Notes under the pieces: generated by a model
Database searches by the model: none
Told to the model about the DNA's origin: nothing
The model's input: only the letters and a program-made list of their open reading frames with translations
Program-made: the position numbers and the translations under genes
Part shown: positions 1 to 10,859 of the stretch, one piece after another
How the letters are laid out: every line of letters starts with the position of its first letter
Numbering within the stretch: the stretch's first letter is position 1
Assembly (NCBI GenBank): GCA_963710135.1
Contig: CAVPYY010000003.1
Span: 248,001-312,000 of the forward strand
Source: SG8-30 sp963710135
GTDB taxonomy: Bacteria > Pseudomonadota > Gammaproteobacteria > Steroidobacterales > Steroidobacteraceae
DNA: 64,000 bases
Reading direction: 5' to 3'

Positions 1-2
1 AC

Positions 3-1265
<1,263 letters not shown>

Positions 1266-1295
1266 CAGGTGTCGCGACGACCTGCTCGATGAAGG

Positions 1296-1318
1296 AAAGG
1301 CCCCGCGAGGGGCCTTTT
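1296..1318 (+). terminator. Rho-independent terminator of rpoD
   Basis: A 9-bp stem (AAAGGCCCC / GGGGCCTTT) closes a GCGA tetraloop and is followed by T-rich sequence, 31 bp after the rpoD stop. Confidence 0.9.
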
Positions 1319-1440
1319 CGCTTTCGGAAGCGGCGCCAGTCTCGCGCGCCTCGGCGAACCCTCACAGCGCCGGGACCCACGTAGGCGTACCATCGAATCG
1401 GCCCCCTTCCCCTACCGTGCACCACACGGAGGATCCGGTT

Positions 1441-2181
1441 ATGAGGACGAGACGTTACCTGGCCGCCGCGTTGATCTGCGTCGCCTTGCTCCCGGCAGCT
1501 TGTTCGCGAGAGCCCGGCCCCGCGGCCCCGGCGCCGACGGCAGCGCCGGAACCTGCCAGCCTCCCGCCCGCGACCCCGGCCCCGCAGGCTACTGACAACA
1601 TCGTCGCGCCACCGCCAGAAGCGGCCGCAGCGGACCCTGCCCCCGCGCCGGAAGCGCCAGCAGCGCAGGCCCCGGCGATCGCAGCCTCGCAGTCATCCAT
1701 AGCGCCGAGCCCACAGCCTGCCGCACCGCCCGCGGCACGCCCCGCCGCGCCAGAGAAGTCGCCCGTCCCGGTGGCTGTCCCGGTGCCAGCGCCGGTCCCG
1801 ACGCCGGCGGCAACGCCCACAGCGGTCGCCACCGCGCCTGCTCCCGGCGCCGCGGCAGACATGGCCGATCCGGGCGGTGTCGTGGCAGTAGCGGCGACGA
1901 AGCCCGGACTCGAGCGCATCGGCAGCGAAGCCTGCGGTGACTGCCACGACGTGCAGTTCACGTCCTGGTCGGAGGGGCCGCACGCGTCACGCAAGCCGCC
2001 ACTCGACTGTGAGAGCTGTCATGGTGCAGGCAGCGAATACGAGGCGAAGGCCATCATGAAGGACCCCGACAAGGCTGCTGCCGCAGGCCTGGTCATGCCC
2101 GACAAGGCCTTCTGCGCCAAGTGCCACAAGCAAGGCGTGAACGACGATCTGATGAAGCAGGTTCACGCGCACGAAGGATGA
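1441..2181 (+). CDS. Triheme c-type cytochrome lipoprotein with Pro/Ala-rich linker
   Basis: Start ATG 1441 gives a lipoprotein signal peptide with lipobox LPAAC (Cys about residue 21). The upstream in-frame ATG (1417) would put a charged extension before it. Residues 22-150 are a Pro/Ala-rich, low-complexity tether. The C-terminal 90 residues hold three CxxCH haem motifs (CGDCH, CESCH, CAKCH), as in the cytochrome c554/doubled-CXXCH electron-transfer families. The protein is probably an outer- or inner-membrane anchored periplasmic electron carrier. Axial partners and redox partner cannot be read from the sequence. It stands alone between rpoD and a minus-strand methyltransferase gene. Confidence 0.85.
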   Translation: MRTRRYLAAALICVALLPAACSREPGPAAPAPTAAPEPASLPPATPAPQATDNIVAPPPEAAAADPAPAPEAPAAQAPAIAASQSSIAPSPQPAAPPAARPAAPEKSPVPVAVPVPAPVPTPAATPTAVATAPAPGAAADMADPGGVVAVAATKPGLERIGSEACGDCHDVQFTSWSEGPHASRKPPLDCESCHGAGSEYEAKAIMKDPDKAAAAGLVMPDKAFCAKCHKQGVNDDLMKQVHAHEG

Positions 2182-2255
2182 GCCCGGAGGCCGACTCGGC
2201 CTGATCGTCTGCAGCTTGCTTTGCCTGCGCACGCTCCCGCGCTCGTCGCCGAAGC

Positions 2256-3074
2256 TCACCGCTTCGTCGCGAGGATGCCGTCCGCCTTCCTGTCCGCCCT
2301 GAATCCGGCATTCTGCAGGCGGCGCAGCACCTCGCCCGGCACGTCGCGCCCGCTGGTGAGGGCATTCGGGTTGCCCGTGTAGTGGAACAGCTTGCCGCCG
2401 CGCCTCAGCACCCGCGCGAGCTCGGCATAGAAGTCCGCCGAGTACAGCTCGCCGGCGATGCCGAAGCGCGGCGGGTCGTGCAGCACCGCATCGACCGATC
2501 CGGCGGGTAGTGACGCAATCTCGATCGTGATGTCGCCCTCGGTGAGCGACAGCGCCTCGTCCGCTGCGGGAGACCAGGGGTTCAGGCCGCGCAACCAGAT
2601 CACTTCGGGATTCTTCTCGAACGACAGGACGCGTGCCGCGCCCCCGGCCAGGCACCAGGCGGCGAAGTAGCCGAGTCCGCCGCAGGTGTCGAGCACCACC
2701 TTGCCGCGCGGGCGCACCCAGCTCACCTTGCGCTGCGCATCCTCGTAGGGCGAGAGCTCCGCGCTCGGCAGCATCTTGATGCCGTCGATCTCGAAAGTCG
2801 GCGCGCCCCACTCGGTCGGCACGAGCTTGAACAGGGCATGCGTGAACCGCGCGGCGGGCTCGAAGCCGTTGCCGGTCCAGTAATAGATCGTGCGGTCCCT
2901 GCAGGCTGCGAGATAGGGATACTGCTGACCGCGCCAGATCCAGCCGCTTTCCCCGAATTCGACGCTCGTCGTCGACCGACCGAGGTCGAGGGAACACTCC
3001 ACCGAGGCCGCGCCTATAGCCGCCGCAGCCTGCAGGGTGGCGTGAACGTCGCGGGTGAGCAGTGGACCGGCCAT
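2256..3074 (-). CDS. Class I SAM-dependent methyltransferase, COG2521 type
   Basis: About 272 residues. Start ATG 3074 is chosen because residues before MAGPLLTRDV look non-coding. The SAM-binding glycine loop is VVLDTCGGLGYFAAWCL (about residue 135). An acidic residue follows in LSFEKNPEV, and HDPPRFGIAGELYS is the post-motif DPP signature. The substrate is unknown; the COG2521 family is distantly related to spermidine synthases and rRNA methyltransferases. It is divergent from yjbQ with 75 bp between starts. No clear Shine-Dalgarno precedes the chosen start, so it could move by some codons. Confidence 0.8.
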   Translation of the reverse strand: MAGPLLTRDVHATLQAAAAIGAASVECSLDLGRSTTSVEFGESGWIWRGQQYPYLAACRDRTIYYWTGNGFEPAARFTHALFKLVPTEWGAPTFEIDGIKMLPSAELSPYEDAQRKVSWVRPRGKVVLDTCGGLGYFAAWCLAGGAARVLSFEKNPEVIWLRGLNPWSPAADEALSLTEGDITIEIASLPAGSVDAVLHDPPRFGIAGELYSADFYAELARVLRRGGKLFHYTGNPNALTSGRDVPGEVLRRLQNAGFRADRKADGILATKR

Positions 3075-3149
3075 GGTTTGCCGAAGTCTCGCATGGACCG
3101 CGCGCCTCCGGCTTCCCGACAGCCTGCTGCAGACGATAGAGTCGGTGGC

Positions 3150-3569
3150 ATGCAGGCAGTTCTCACCGTCCGCACGCCAGGCCCGGGCCTGCACGAGTTC
3201 ACCGCCGAGGTGGAGCGCTTCGTGCGCCAGAGCGGCGTACAGGAAGGCCTATTGACGCTCTTTGTCCAGCACACGTCGTGCTCGCTGTGCGTGCAGGAGA
3301 ACGCCGATCCCGACGTCCGGCGTGACCTGGACGAATTCTTCGCGCGACTCGTGCCGCCCTCCGATGATCCCGCCATGAACTGGATTGTCCATACCACGGA
3401 GGGGCCGGACGACATGCCGGCGCACATCAAGGCGGCGCTAAACGCCGTGTCGTTGTGCATCCCCGTCGTGGCAGGCCGTCCGGCGCTCGGCACCTGGCAG
3501 GGCATCTATCTGTTCGAGCACCGCCGGCAACCTCATCAGCGCCGCGTGGTGGCCCACCTCAGCGCCTGA
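3150..3569 (+). CDS. yjbQ: YjbQ/UPF0047 family protein
   Basis: 139 residues from ATG 3150, matching the usual ~138-residue UPF0047 length; the longer upstream frame is antisense to the methyltransferase. Family hallmarks are HTSCSLCVQENADPDVRRDL, HTTEGPDDMPAHIKAAL and the C-terminal LGTWQGIYLFEHR. Family members have been linked to secondary thiamine-phosphate synthase activity, but the physiological role is unsettled. It is a small soluble cytoplasmic protein that forms trimers in solved relatives. The identification is firm; the function is family knowledge only. Confidence 0.92.
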   Translation: MQAVLTVRTPGPGLHEFTAEVERFVRQSGVQEGLLTLFVQHTSCSLCVQENADPDVRRDLDEFFARLVPPSDDPAMNWIVHTTEGPDDMPAHIKAALNAVSLCIPVVAGRPALGTWQGIYLFEHRRQPHQRRVVAHLSA

Positions 3570-3628
3570 GCCGATGCCCGGGTACGAGGGTGCGGTGATG
3601 ACCGCCATGATTTAGACTCGATCTCATT

Positions 3629-4702
3629 ATGCGTAGTCTCCCTCTCGTGGCTGCAGCGCTGCTGCTGGCCCTGGCCTGCTCTGTCGCGCTCGCAGCCGAT
3701 GCCCCTGCGGCGCCCGTCACCGTGGCCCAACCGCAGAGCGCGCGGCTGACCGAGCAACTGCGGCTCAGCGGCACGCTCACCGCGGACCGTTCCGCCGAGT
3801 TGTCACCGCGCGTCGACGGCCTGGTGTCGCGCCTGCGGGTGGACGCGGGAGACGTGGTCAAGCGCGGGCAGATCCTGCTCGAGCTCGACGCCACCGTGGC
3901 CCAGCTCGCGCTGGAGCGCGCAAAAGCCGGCACGGCCGAGGCCGCCGTGCAGAACGCGGAGGCGGAACGTCTGCTCGAGGAGGCCCGCCGGCTGGTCGCG
4001 GAACGCCACCTGCCGGCTACGGAGCTCGCGCGCCGCGAGGCGGCGGCCAAGCTGGCCAGCGCCGCGCTCGATGCCGCGCGCGCGGCGGAACGCGAGCAGG
4101 CCGAGGTCGTGAAGCGTCACCAGTTGCCCGCGCCCTTCGCCGGCGTGGTCGCGCGCCGGTTGACGGACCTGGGCGAGTGGGTGGTGCGTGGTTCCCCGGT
4201 GCTGGAGCTGGTGGCGACCGACCGCGTGCGGCTGGACCTGCAGGCCCCGCAGGAGCGTTTTGCCCGCATCAAGGAGGACGCGCCAGTCGAGGTCCAGTCG
4301 GCGCTGGCCCCCGGCAAGTCCTTCAAGGGGCGCATCACCGCGCGGGTCCCGGTCGGCGATGGCGCCTCCCGGACCTTCCTGATCCGGGTCTTGGTCGAGG
4401 ACGCTGGGGGCCAGTTGCTGCCCGGCACCTCCGCGACCGCGCTGATCGGGCTGCCCACCACCGGCACCGCCCTGCTGGTGCCGCGCGACGCGCTGCTCAG
4501 CTATCCCGACGGCACCTATAGCGTGTTCGTCGTGCAGACGGCGGCGGGCGCCGCCACGGCGATCGAGAAGAAAGTGCAGATCGGCCGCGGCGGCGAGACG
4601 GTCGAGGTGCTCGATGGGCTCGCGGCCGGCGAACCCGTGGTCATACGCGGCAACGAACGTCTGCGCAGCGGCCAGGCCGTGCGCATCACCGGCGGCAACT
4701 GA
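3629..4702 (+). CDS. RND efflux periplasmic adaptor (membrane fusion protein)
   Basis: 357 residues with a signal peptide (MRSLPLVAAALLLALACSVALA) cleaved near AADA. The adaptor architecture is a half-motif barrel-sandwich around DAGDVVKRGQILLELD, an Ala/Glu-rich alpha-hairpin (residues ~85-155), a second lipoyl half near LPAPFAGVVARRL, then a beta-barrel domain and the membrane-proximal domain. It would bridge the inner-membrane pump (next gene, 2 bp away) and an outer-membrane factor, which is not encoded here. It belongs to the HlyD/AcrA/RND-MFP family. Confidence 0.92.
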   Translation: MRSLPLVAAALLLALACSVALAADAPAAPVTVAQPQSARLTEQLRLSGTLTADRSAELSPRVDGLVSRLRVDAGDVVKRGQILLELDATVAQLALERAKAGTAEAAVQNAEAERLLEEARRLVAERHLPATELARREAAAKLASAALDAARAAEREQAEVVKRHQLPAPFAGVVARRLTDLGEWVVRGSPVLELVATDRVRLDLQAPQERFARIKEDAPVEVQSALAPGKSFKGRITARVPVGDGASRTFLIRVLVEDAGGQLLPGTSATALIGLPTTGTALLVPRDALLSYPDGTYSVFVVQTAAGAATAIEKKVQIGRGGETVEVLDGLAAGEPVVIRGNERLRSGQAVRITGGN

Positions 4703-4704
4703 AC

Positions 4705-7700
4705 GTGTTCTCCGCGATCATCAGCCGTGGGCGGCTGCTCACGGTCGCCATCCTGGTGTTCTGCGTGCTGGCCATCGCGGCCGCGCTGCGCATGCCGGTG
4801 CAGATGATCCCCGATCTCGAGGTGCGCACCATCTCGATCAGCACCGGCTGGCCGGGCGCCACGCCGCAGGACGTCGAAAAGGAAATCCTGATCGAGCAGG
4901 AGCAGTACCTCCGCGCGCTGCCCAACCTGACCCGCATGGTGTCGGTCGCCCGCACCGGCGAGGCGACCATCGAACTGGAGTTTCCGTTCGGGGTCGACAT
5001 CAACGAGGCGCTGATCCGGGTCAACAACGCGCTCAGCCAGGTGTCCTCGTACCCGGAGAACGTCGACGAGCCGAGCATCTCGTCGAGCTCGTTCTCCGAC
5101 AACGCCTTCATGTTCTTCCGCCTCACCGCGCGCGACGGCGATCCGCTCGGTCTCGACCTGAACCTGATGCGCGACTTCGTCGACGATTTCGTCCGGCCGC
5201 GCCTTGAGCGTGTTCCCGGCGTGTCGCAGGCCAGCATCGGCGGCGGCGCACCGCGCCAGATCCGCATCGAGGTCGATCCGGCGCGCCTGGCGGAGCGCGG
5301 CATCACGCTGACCCAGGTGCGCGATGCCATCCGCAGCCGCAACCGCGACGTGTCCGGGGGCGATATCGACAGCGGCAAGCGCCGCTACCTGGTGCGCACC
5401 ATCGGCCGCTTCGAGGACCCGGCGGAGCTCGCGGAGCTGATCCTCGCGCGCCGCGGTGATTCCATCGTGCGGCTCGGCGACGTGGCCAGTATCCGTTCGC
5501 ACCATGCCGAACTTCGCAGCCTGTCCTTTACCGGCGGCCAGCCGACGCTTGGCTTCAACCTGCGGCGCGAGCCCGGCTCGAACGTCATCGCGATCAAGGA
5601 AGCGATCCTGCCGGTCGTCGACGAGCTGAACAGGACGCTGCTCGCCGACAACGGCCTGCAGCTGTCGCTGATCTCGGACGACGTGCGCTATGTCCAGGCG
5701 TCCATCAACAACGTGTTCACCAATCTGGCGCTCGGCGCGTTGCTCGCGACGCTGGTGCTGTACGCGTTCCTGAGGTCGTTCCGGCCGACGCTCGTTGGCA
5801 TCATCGGCATACCGATCTGCGCGCTGGCCGCGTTCCTGGGCCTCCTGCTGACCGGCCGCACCCTGAACGTCATCTCCCTGGCAGGCGTGGCGTTCGCACT
5901 CGGCATGACGCTCGACAACACCATCGTCGTGCTGGAGAACATCGAGCAGGCGCGGCGGCGCGGCTTGAGCCTGTACGACTCCGCGGTCGCCGGCGTGTCC
6001 GAAGTCTGGACCGCGGTGCTGGCCTCGACGCTCACCACCGTGCTGGTGTTCATGCCGGTGTTCTTCGTCGAGGAGGAGGCGGGTCAGCTCTACTCGGACG
6101 TCGCCATCGCGATCTCCGCCGCCATCCTCGCGTCGATGCTGGTGGCCATTTCGCTGGTGCCGGCCGCCAGCGCGCGCGCCGGTTTCGGCGGTCAGACACG
6201 CACGGACCCGGCAGGCAGCGCCCTGCTGGATCGCTTCAGCCGCTGGGTGGACTGGCTGATCGCGACACCACAACGGCGCTACGCCTGCATCGGCGGCACG
6301 GTCGCGGCCATGGCGCTGGCAGTGGTCTGGCTGACGCCGCCGGCCGAGTACCTGCCGGAGGGCGAGGAGCCCAAGGTGTTCGCCAGCATGATTGCGCCAC
6401 CGGGCTACAACCTCTCCGAGATGGCCCTGATCGCGGACGAGGTGAATGCACGGCTCAGCCCGCTGCTCGCGGCGGATGTAGAAATGTCGGCGGACGCGCC
6501 CGGCGTTCCGCCGCTACGCACCTTCAACCTGTCGGTGTCCCCGCAGCGCGTGTTCATCATCGCGGAGCCGCGTGAGGACCGGGACGTCGACCAGCTGCTG
6601 ACCTCGCTGACGGCGATGTTCCGCACTTATCCCGGCATGCGCGCCTTCGCATCGCGCGGCTCCATCATTTCCAGCAACGACGGCGGCACCCGCAGCGTCA
6701 ACGTCGACGTCTCGGGTCCCGACCTCGGCGAGATCTACGGCGTCGCGACGGAGATCTACCGCCGTGCCGATGCGATGTTCCCGGGCGGCCAGATCGGCTC
6801 CGACCCCTCCTCGCTGTCGCTCGACCAGCCGCTGATCCAGATCCGCCCCGACTGGGAGCGCCTGGCGGAACTCGGCTGGACCGCACAGGACTTCGGCTAC
6901 GCCGTGGCGGCGCTGAGCGACGGCGCCTTCGTCGACGAGTTCTTCGTCGGCGACAACAAGGTCGACATCTTCCTGTACAGCTCGGCCGGCTCCAGCCAGG
7001 ACGTCGAGAGCCTGCGACAGCTGCCGGTGTATGCCCCAAGCGGCGCCGTGCTGCCGCTCGAGGCGGTGGCCGAGTTGCGCGAGACCGCGGATACCGACCT
7101 GATCCGGCGCGTCGATGGCCGCCGGACTGTGACGCTCAACATCGTCGCGCCGCGCGCCATCGCGCTGGAGACGGCCGTCGAACAGGTGAACAGCGAGCTG
7201 CTGCCCGGCGTCCGCGCCGACGGCCTGGTCCCAAGCGGCGTGGCGATGGATGTCTCGGGCGCCGCGGACCAGCTCGACGCCACGCGCGAGTCGCTGGCCG
7301 GCAACTTTGCGATTGCCGTGGTGCTCAGCTACCTGCTGCTGGTGGCCATCTTCGCGCACTGGGGCTATCCGCTGCTGATCCTCGCGACCGTACCGCTCGG
7401 CCTGGCCGGCGGCATCGTCGGCCTCGCGCTGCTGAACGCCGTGCCAGGCGTACGCCAGCCCTTCGACATGATCACCATGCTCGGCTTCCTGATACTGCTC
7501 GGCACAGTCGTCAACAACCCCATCCTGATCGTCGATCGCACTCGTCGAAACCTGCAGGCAGGCATGCAGAGCGTGTCCGCCGCCGTCAGCGAAGCGGTCG
7601 CCTCGCGGATCAGGCCGGTACTGATGACCACCCTGACGACCGTGTTCGGGCTTGCGCCGCTGGTATTCATTCCCGGCGCCGGCACGGAGCTGTACCGGGG

Positions 7701-7809
7701 GCTCGGCGTCATCGTGCTGTCGGGCCTGCTGTTCTCGACGGCCGTCACGCTGACCGTGCTGCCCTGCCTGCTGGTGGCGCTGCTGGACAGGACCCGGCGC
7801 GCCGCCTGA
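4705..7809 (+). CDS. RND family efflux transporter permease
   Basis: 1034 residues starting at GTG 4705, 2 bp after the adaptor stop, so the two are translationally coupled. It shows the AcrB/CusA-type layout: TM1 at the N-terminus, two large periplasmic loops and two six-helix blocks. TM4 reads GMTLDNTIVVLEN (about residue 400), with one Asp where AcrB has an Asp pair. TM10 reads GTVVNNPILIVD (about 935), with Asn at the AcrB Lys940 position. It therefore belongs to the single-Asp side of the family rather than to AcrB proper. The substrate is not predictable. TolC is not in the window. Confidence 0.92.
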   Translation: MFSAIISRGRLLTVAILVFCVLAIAAALRMPVQMIPDLEVRTISISTGWPGATPQDVEKEILIEQEQYLRALPNLTRMVSVARTGEATIELEFPFGVDINEALIRVNNALSQVSSYPENVDEPSISSSSFSDNAFMFFRLTARDGDPLGLDLNLMRDFVDDFVRPRLERVPGVSQASIGGGAPRQIRIEVDPARLAERGITLTQVRDAIRSRNRDVSGGDIDSGKRRYLVRTIGRFEDPAELAELILARRGDSIVRLGDVASIRSHHAELRSLSFTGGQPTLGFNLRREPGSNVIAIKEAILPVVDELNRTLLADNGLQLSLISDDVRYVQASINNVFTNLALGALLATLVLYAFLRSFRPTLVGIIGIPICALAAFLGLLLTGRTLNVISLAGVAFALGMTLDNTIVVLENIEQARRRGLSLYDSAVAGVSEVWTAVLASTLTTVLVFMPVFFVEEEAGQLYSDVAIAISAAILASMLVAISLVPAASARAGFGGQTRTDPAGSALLDRFSRWVDWLIATPQRRYACIGGTVAAMALAVVWLTPPAEYLPEGEEPKVFASMIAPPGYNLSEMALIADEVNARLSPLLAADVEMSADAPGVPPLRTFNLSVSPQRVFIIAEPREDRDVDQLLTSLTAMFRTYPGMRAFASRGSIISSNDGGTRSVNVDVSGPDLGEIYGVATEIYRRADAMFPGGQIGSDPSSLSLDQPLIQIRPDWERLAELGWTAQDFGYAVAALSDGAFVDEFFVGDNKVDIFLYSSAGSSQDVESLRQLPVYAPSGAVLPLEAVAELRETADTDLIRRVDGRRTVTLNIVAPRAIALETAVEQVNSELLPGVRADGLVPSGVAMDVSGAADQLDATRESLAGNFAIAVVLSYLLLVAIFAHWGYPLLILATVPLGLAGGIVGLALLNAVPGVRQPFDMITMLGFLILLGTVVNNPILIVDRTRRNLQAGMQSVSAAVSEAVASRIRPVLMTTLTTVFGLAPLVFIPGAGTELYRGLGVIVLSGLLFSTAVTLTVLPCLLVALLDRTRRAA

Positions 7810-7810
7810 C

Positions 7811-8893
7811 TCAGCCGGCGGTCTGGCCCTGCAGGTGCAGCGTCTGGGTCGGGAACGCGATTTCCGCTCCGTGGCGCGCAATGATCTCGCCGATCTTCAG
7901 CAAGACGTCCTGCTTGACCTCGTGATACTCGACCCAGACGATCGTCTTGGTGAACGTGTAGACCATCAGGTCCAGTGACGAAGCCCCGAACTGGTTGAAG
8001 TTCACGATCAGGGTCTGCGTGGCGTCGATCCCGGGGTGCTCGCGGAGCATCGCCTTGACGTCCGCGACGATCGGCGCGACCTTGGCAAAGTCGTCGTAGC
8101 GCAGGCCGATGGTCTCCTTGATGCGCCGATGGCTCATCCTCGACGGGTTCTCCACCACGATGCTGGTGAACACCGAGTTGGGAACGTAGATCGGGTTCTT
8201 GTTGAAGGCGCGCACGCGGGTATGCCGCCAGCTGATGTACTCGACCGTGCCCTCGATGCTCTTGTCCGGCGAACGGATCCATTCGCCGACGCTGAAGGGC
8301 CGGTCCAGGTAGATCGTCAGCCCGCCGAAGAAGTTGGCCAGGATGTCCTTCGCGGCGAAGCCCACCGCGATGCCGCCCACGCCACCCAGCGCCAGCAGGC
8401 CGGTGATCTGGAAGCCCAGCGTCTGGGCTGCGGTCAGCACGGTCACGACCACTGTCACGAGCCGCGCCAGCTTGACCAGCGCGTCGATGGTCGTGTGGTC
8501 GATTTCCTCGCCGCGCGCGCTGCGCTGGGCCTCGATGTTCCGCCCCACCTTTCCGATGAAGCGCACGGCGAACCACGCCACTGCGATGATCAGCAGCACG
8601 TCGCGTATCGCCAGCGCCTGCTCGAGAAACTGCTCTTCGACTTCGCTCTGCAGCACACGGGCCATGAAGCCGAAGCCGATGACCCACATCGCGGCCAGCA
8701 GCGGACGGCGGGCCGACTGGACCAGCGCGTCGTCCCAGACGGTCGTTGTCGTGCGGGTGGCCTTGGACATCTGGCGCAGCAGGATCTGTGCCAGCTGGTT
8801 GGCGACGATCGTGATCAGGGCAATCGCGACCAGCTTGGCGCCCCAGAGCTCGATACCGAGGTGCTGGTTGAGGAACTCGCTGAACTGATTCAT
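7811..8893 (-). CDS. MscS-family mechanosensitive ion channel
   Basis: 360 residues. Several N-terminal TM helices precede the pore-lining MscS helix, LGGVGGIAVGFAAKDILANFFGGL (about residues 170-195), with its Gly/Ala packing and the canonical AKD-NFF-G stretch. The beta domain follows (YISWRHTRVRAFNKNPIYVPN) with a C-terminal alpha/beta domain. It gates on membrane tension in the inner membrane. It converges on the RND permease gene, with 1 bp between the two stops. Confidence 0.93.
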   Translation of the reverse strand: MNQFSEFLNQHLGIELWGAKLVAIALITIVANQLAQILLRQMSKATRTTTTVWDDALVQSARRPLLAAMWVIGFGFMARVLQSEVEEQFLEQALAIRDVLLIIAVAWFAVRFIGKVGRNIEAQRSARGEEIDHTTIDALVKLARLVTVVVTVLTAAQTLGFQITGLLALGGVGGIAVGFAAKDILANFFGGLTIYLDRPFSVGEWIRSPDKSIEGTVEYISWRHTRVRAFNKNPIYVPNSVFTSIVVENPSRMSHRRIKETIGLRYDDFAKVAPIVADVKAMLREHPGIDATQTLIVNFNQFGASSLDLMVYTFTKTIVWVEYHEVKQDVLLKIGEIIARHGAEIAFPTQTLHLQGQTAG

Positions 8894-9001
8894 CGCCAGG
8901 ACTTTACCGGTCCACGGCCGCCGATGTCATGTCAGCTCTGCATCTCACTGGACCGATCACCGGGGCCACGCGCTGCGGGTCGGCGCGTCCGGCGCAGACC
9001 T

Positions 9002-9916
9002 CTATCCCGCCGGAACGCGGACGGGCGCCACCGCCTGGGCCACCTGGCCGCGGATGATCTCCACCAATCGGTGAACGCCCGGCCCGGCCAGATCGCGATC
9101 CGCCACGATCAGATATAGCGTGACATACCGCTCGCTGCCCTCAGCCAGCGGCAGCGGCAGCAGCGTGCCGGACTCGAGCTCCGCGCGAATGCTTTCTGCC
9201 GGATACCAGGCGAAGCCGAGACCCTTGCACGCTGCGCGGATCGAGGTGGCCTTGCTCGTGACCGTCCAGCGCTGCTCGTTCAGCCAGCCGCCGATCCGGC
9301 TGCGCTGCGCGCCCGAGTCGCGCACCACCAGGTGGCGATGCTGGCGCAGGTCGTCGAGAGTGAGCGGCCGCCCGAGCGCGTGCAGCGGGTGGCGCGGCGC
9401 GGCTACGCAGACGAAGCGCACCTGCATGATCACGTCACCGAGGAAGCCGCCTGGCACCACGCCGCCGACGGCAATGTCGGCCTTGCCTTCCATCAGCGCT
9501 TCCTCGGTACCACCAAGTACCGACTCGGTGAGCTCGATCCTGGTGTCCGGATGCTCGGTACCGAATTGCGCCAGGCAGTCGAGCAGCAGCCAGGTCGGAA
9601 AGATGATGTCAACGGCGAGGCGGATCTCCGCCTCCCAGCCGCGGGCAAGCCCGGCCGCCGCGCGCTCGAGGCGCGCCGCATCCTCGACCAGCACCCGGCC
9701 GCGCCGGTAGAGCGCCTCCCCAGCCGGCGTCAACACCGCCTTGCGGCCCTGAATCTCGAACACCTTCAGTCCCAGCAGCTCCTCGAGCTTCTTGATGGTG
9801 TAGGTGATGGTTGACTGCGACCGGTGCAGCCGCTCCGAGGCCTGCGCATAGCCTCCCTCCTCCACCACGGCAGTGAGGGCGTTCCACTGGTCCAGCGTGA
9901 TTCGAGGCGCAGGCAT
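9002..9916 (-). CDS. LysR-family transcriptional regulator
   Basis: 304 residues. The N-terminal winged HTH (residues 7-65) includes ALTAVVEEGGYAQASERLHR and SQSTITYTIKKLEELLGLKV. The periplasmic-binding-like effector domain follows from about 90. It starts 106 bp upstream of, and divergent from, the MscS-like/MgtE operon. By the usual LysR arrangement it may control that operon from the shared intergenic region, but no convincing T-N11-A operator stands out. Its inducer is unknown. Confidence 0.92.
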   Translation of the reverse strand: MPAPRITLDQWNALTAVVEEGGYAQASERLHRSQSTITYTIKKLEELLGLKVFEIQGRKAVLTPAGEALYRRGRVLVEDAARLERAAAGLARGWEAEIRLAVDIIFPTWLLLDCLAQFGTEHPDTRIELTESVLGGTEEALMEGKADIAVGGVVPGGFLGDVIMQVRFVCVAAPRHPLHALGRPLTLDDLRQHRHLVVRDSGAQRSRIGGWLNEQRWTVTSKATSIRAACKGLGFAWYPAESIRAELESGTLLPLPLAEGSERYVTLYLIVADRDLAGPGVHRLVEIIRGQVAQAVAPVRVPAG

Positions 9917-10022
9917 GCACGGATCCCGAACGGGCCTGCCTTCAATCTAACTTGTTCGGCATCGCCGTCATAGATCATCTACTCTGCATGCCGAGGGCCG
10001 GGCAAGAGGCGGGAGGAACGCG

Positions 10023-10859
10023 ATGAGCCAGAACGTGGCGATCGGCGAACGAGTCGCGCGATTGGTCGATGGCTTCCTGGAGACCAGCACCACCTATCTC
10101 CCCAACATCCTCGGTGCGCTGCTCCTGCTGCTGGGCGGGTGGCTGGTCGCGAAGATCCTCCAGGCACTGATCAAACGCGCCCTGACGCTCCTCGATTCCG
10201 GCATCGTGCGGCTGCTCGGCGAGGGCCGTGCCTCACGTCTGCGCCTCGCGCGCTCGTCCGACGTGCTGGGCACGATCGTGTTCTGGTCGGTCCTGCTCTT
10301 CTTCATCACCGCCGCGACGCAACTGCTCGGCCTGGCGATGTTCACGCAGTGGCTCACCCGCCTGCTCGAGTATCTCCCGACGCTCGTGGCCGGACTGTTG
10401 ATCGTCATCGCCGGCTACATGCTGTCGCGCTTCGTGGCGGACCTGGTGCAGTCCACCGCCGAGGGCCTGGCACCGGCGCAGCGCACAATCGTCGCGCGCG
10501 CCACCCAGGTGACCATCCTCGCCGGCGCGCTGCTGGTCGGCGCCGAGCAGATCGGCATCAAGGTAACGTTTCTCGCCATCTTCGCGGCCGCCATGCTGTT
10601 TGCCATCGCCGGGGGCGTGGTCGTCGCTACCAGTCTCGGCGCGCGAACGCATGTCGCCAACCTCATCGGCGCCCATCAGTTGCGGCAATCCCATTCAGTG
10701 GGGCAGCACATTCGCGTGGCGGGGCACGAAGGCCGGATACTCGAAGTCACCTCCCACTCGGTGGTATTGGAAACACGGGAAGGCCGCGTCACCATCCCAG
10801 GCCGCGTGTTCAGCGAGGAAGCCGTGGTGCTGACGACGGGAGGCCCCGGCGATGCCTGA
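10023..10859 (+). CDS. Small MscS-like membrane protein, first gene of Mg2+ transport operon
   Basis: 278 residues with four N-terminal TM segments (about 25-45, 80-100, 110-130, 175-200) of the conserved-TM-helix/MscS superfamily. A beta-like domain follows (HSVGQHIRVAGHEGRILEV) resembling the MscS middle domain. The pore helix FAIAGGVVVATSLGARTHVANL is divergent and lacks the usual AKD-NFF pattern. Its stop overlaps the next gene by 8 bp, and that gene overlaps mgtE by 4 bp, so the three are one transcription unit. It may tune or form an ion path linked to Mg2+ uptake; this is inference from position. Confidence 0.82.
   Translation: MSQNVAIGERVARLVDGFLETSTTYLPNILGALLLLLGGWLVAKILQALIKRALTLLDSGIVRLLGEGRASRLRLARSSDVLGTIVFWSVLLFFITAATQLLGLAMFTQWLTRLLEYLPTLVAGLLIVIAGYMLSRFVADLVQSTAEGLAPAQRTIVARATQVTILAGALLVGAEQIGIKVTFLAIFAAAMLFAIAGGVVVATSLGARTHVANLIGAHQLRQSHSVGQHIRVAGHEGRILEVTSHSVVLETREGRVTIPGRVFSEEAVVLTTGGPGDA

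Noticed and set aside
4516..6273. Long antisense frame (585 codons) opposite the RND permease gene
   Set aside because: Rich in Arg, Gln, His and Asp from the complementary wobble bias; no motif, and the plus-strand gene is certain. The same applies to long antisense frames at 20430-22217, 29262-30956, 38803-40317, 41553-43169 and 48479-49789.
9917..10022. Defined LysR operator between the LysR and MscS-like genes
   Set aside because: Several loose T-N11-A matches exist but none is palindromic enough to report as a site.
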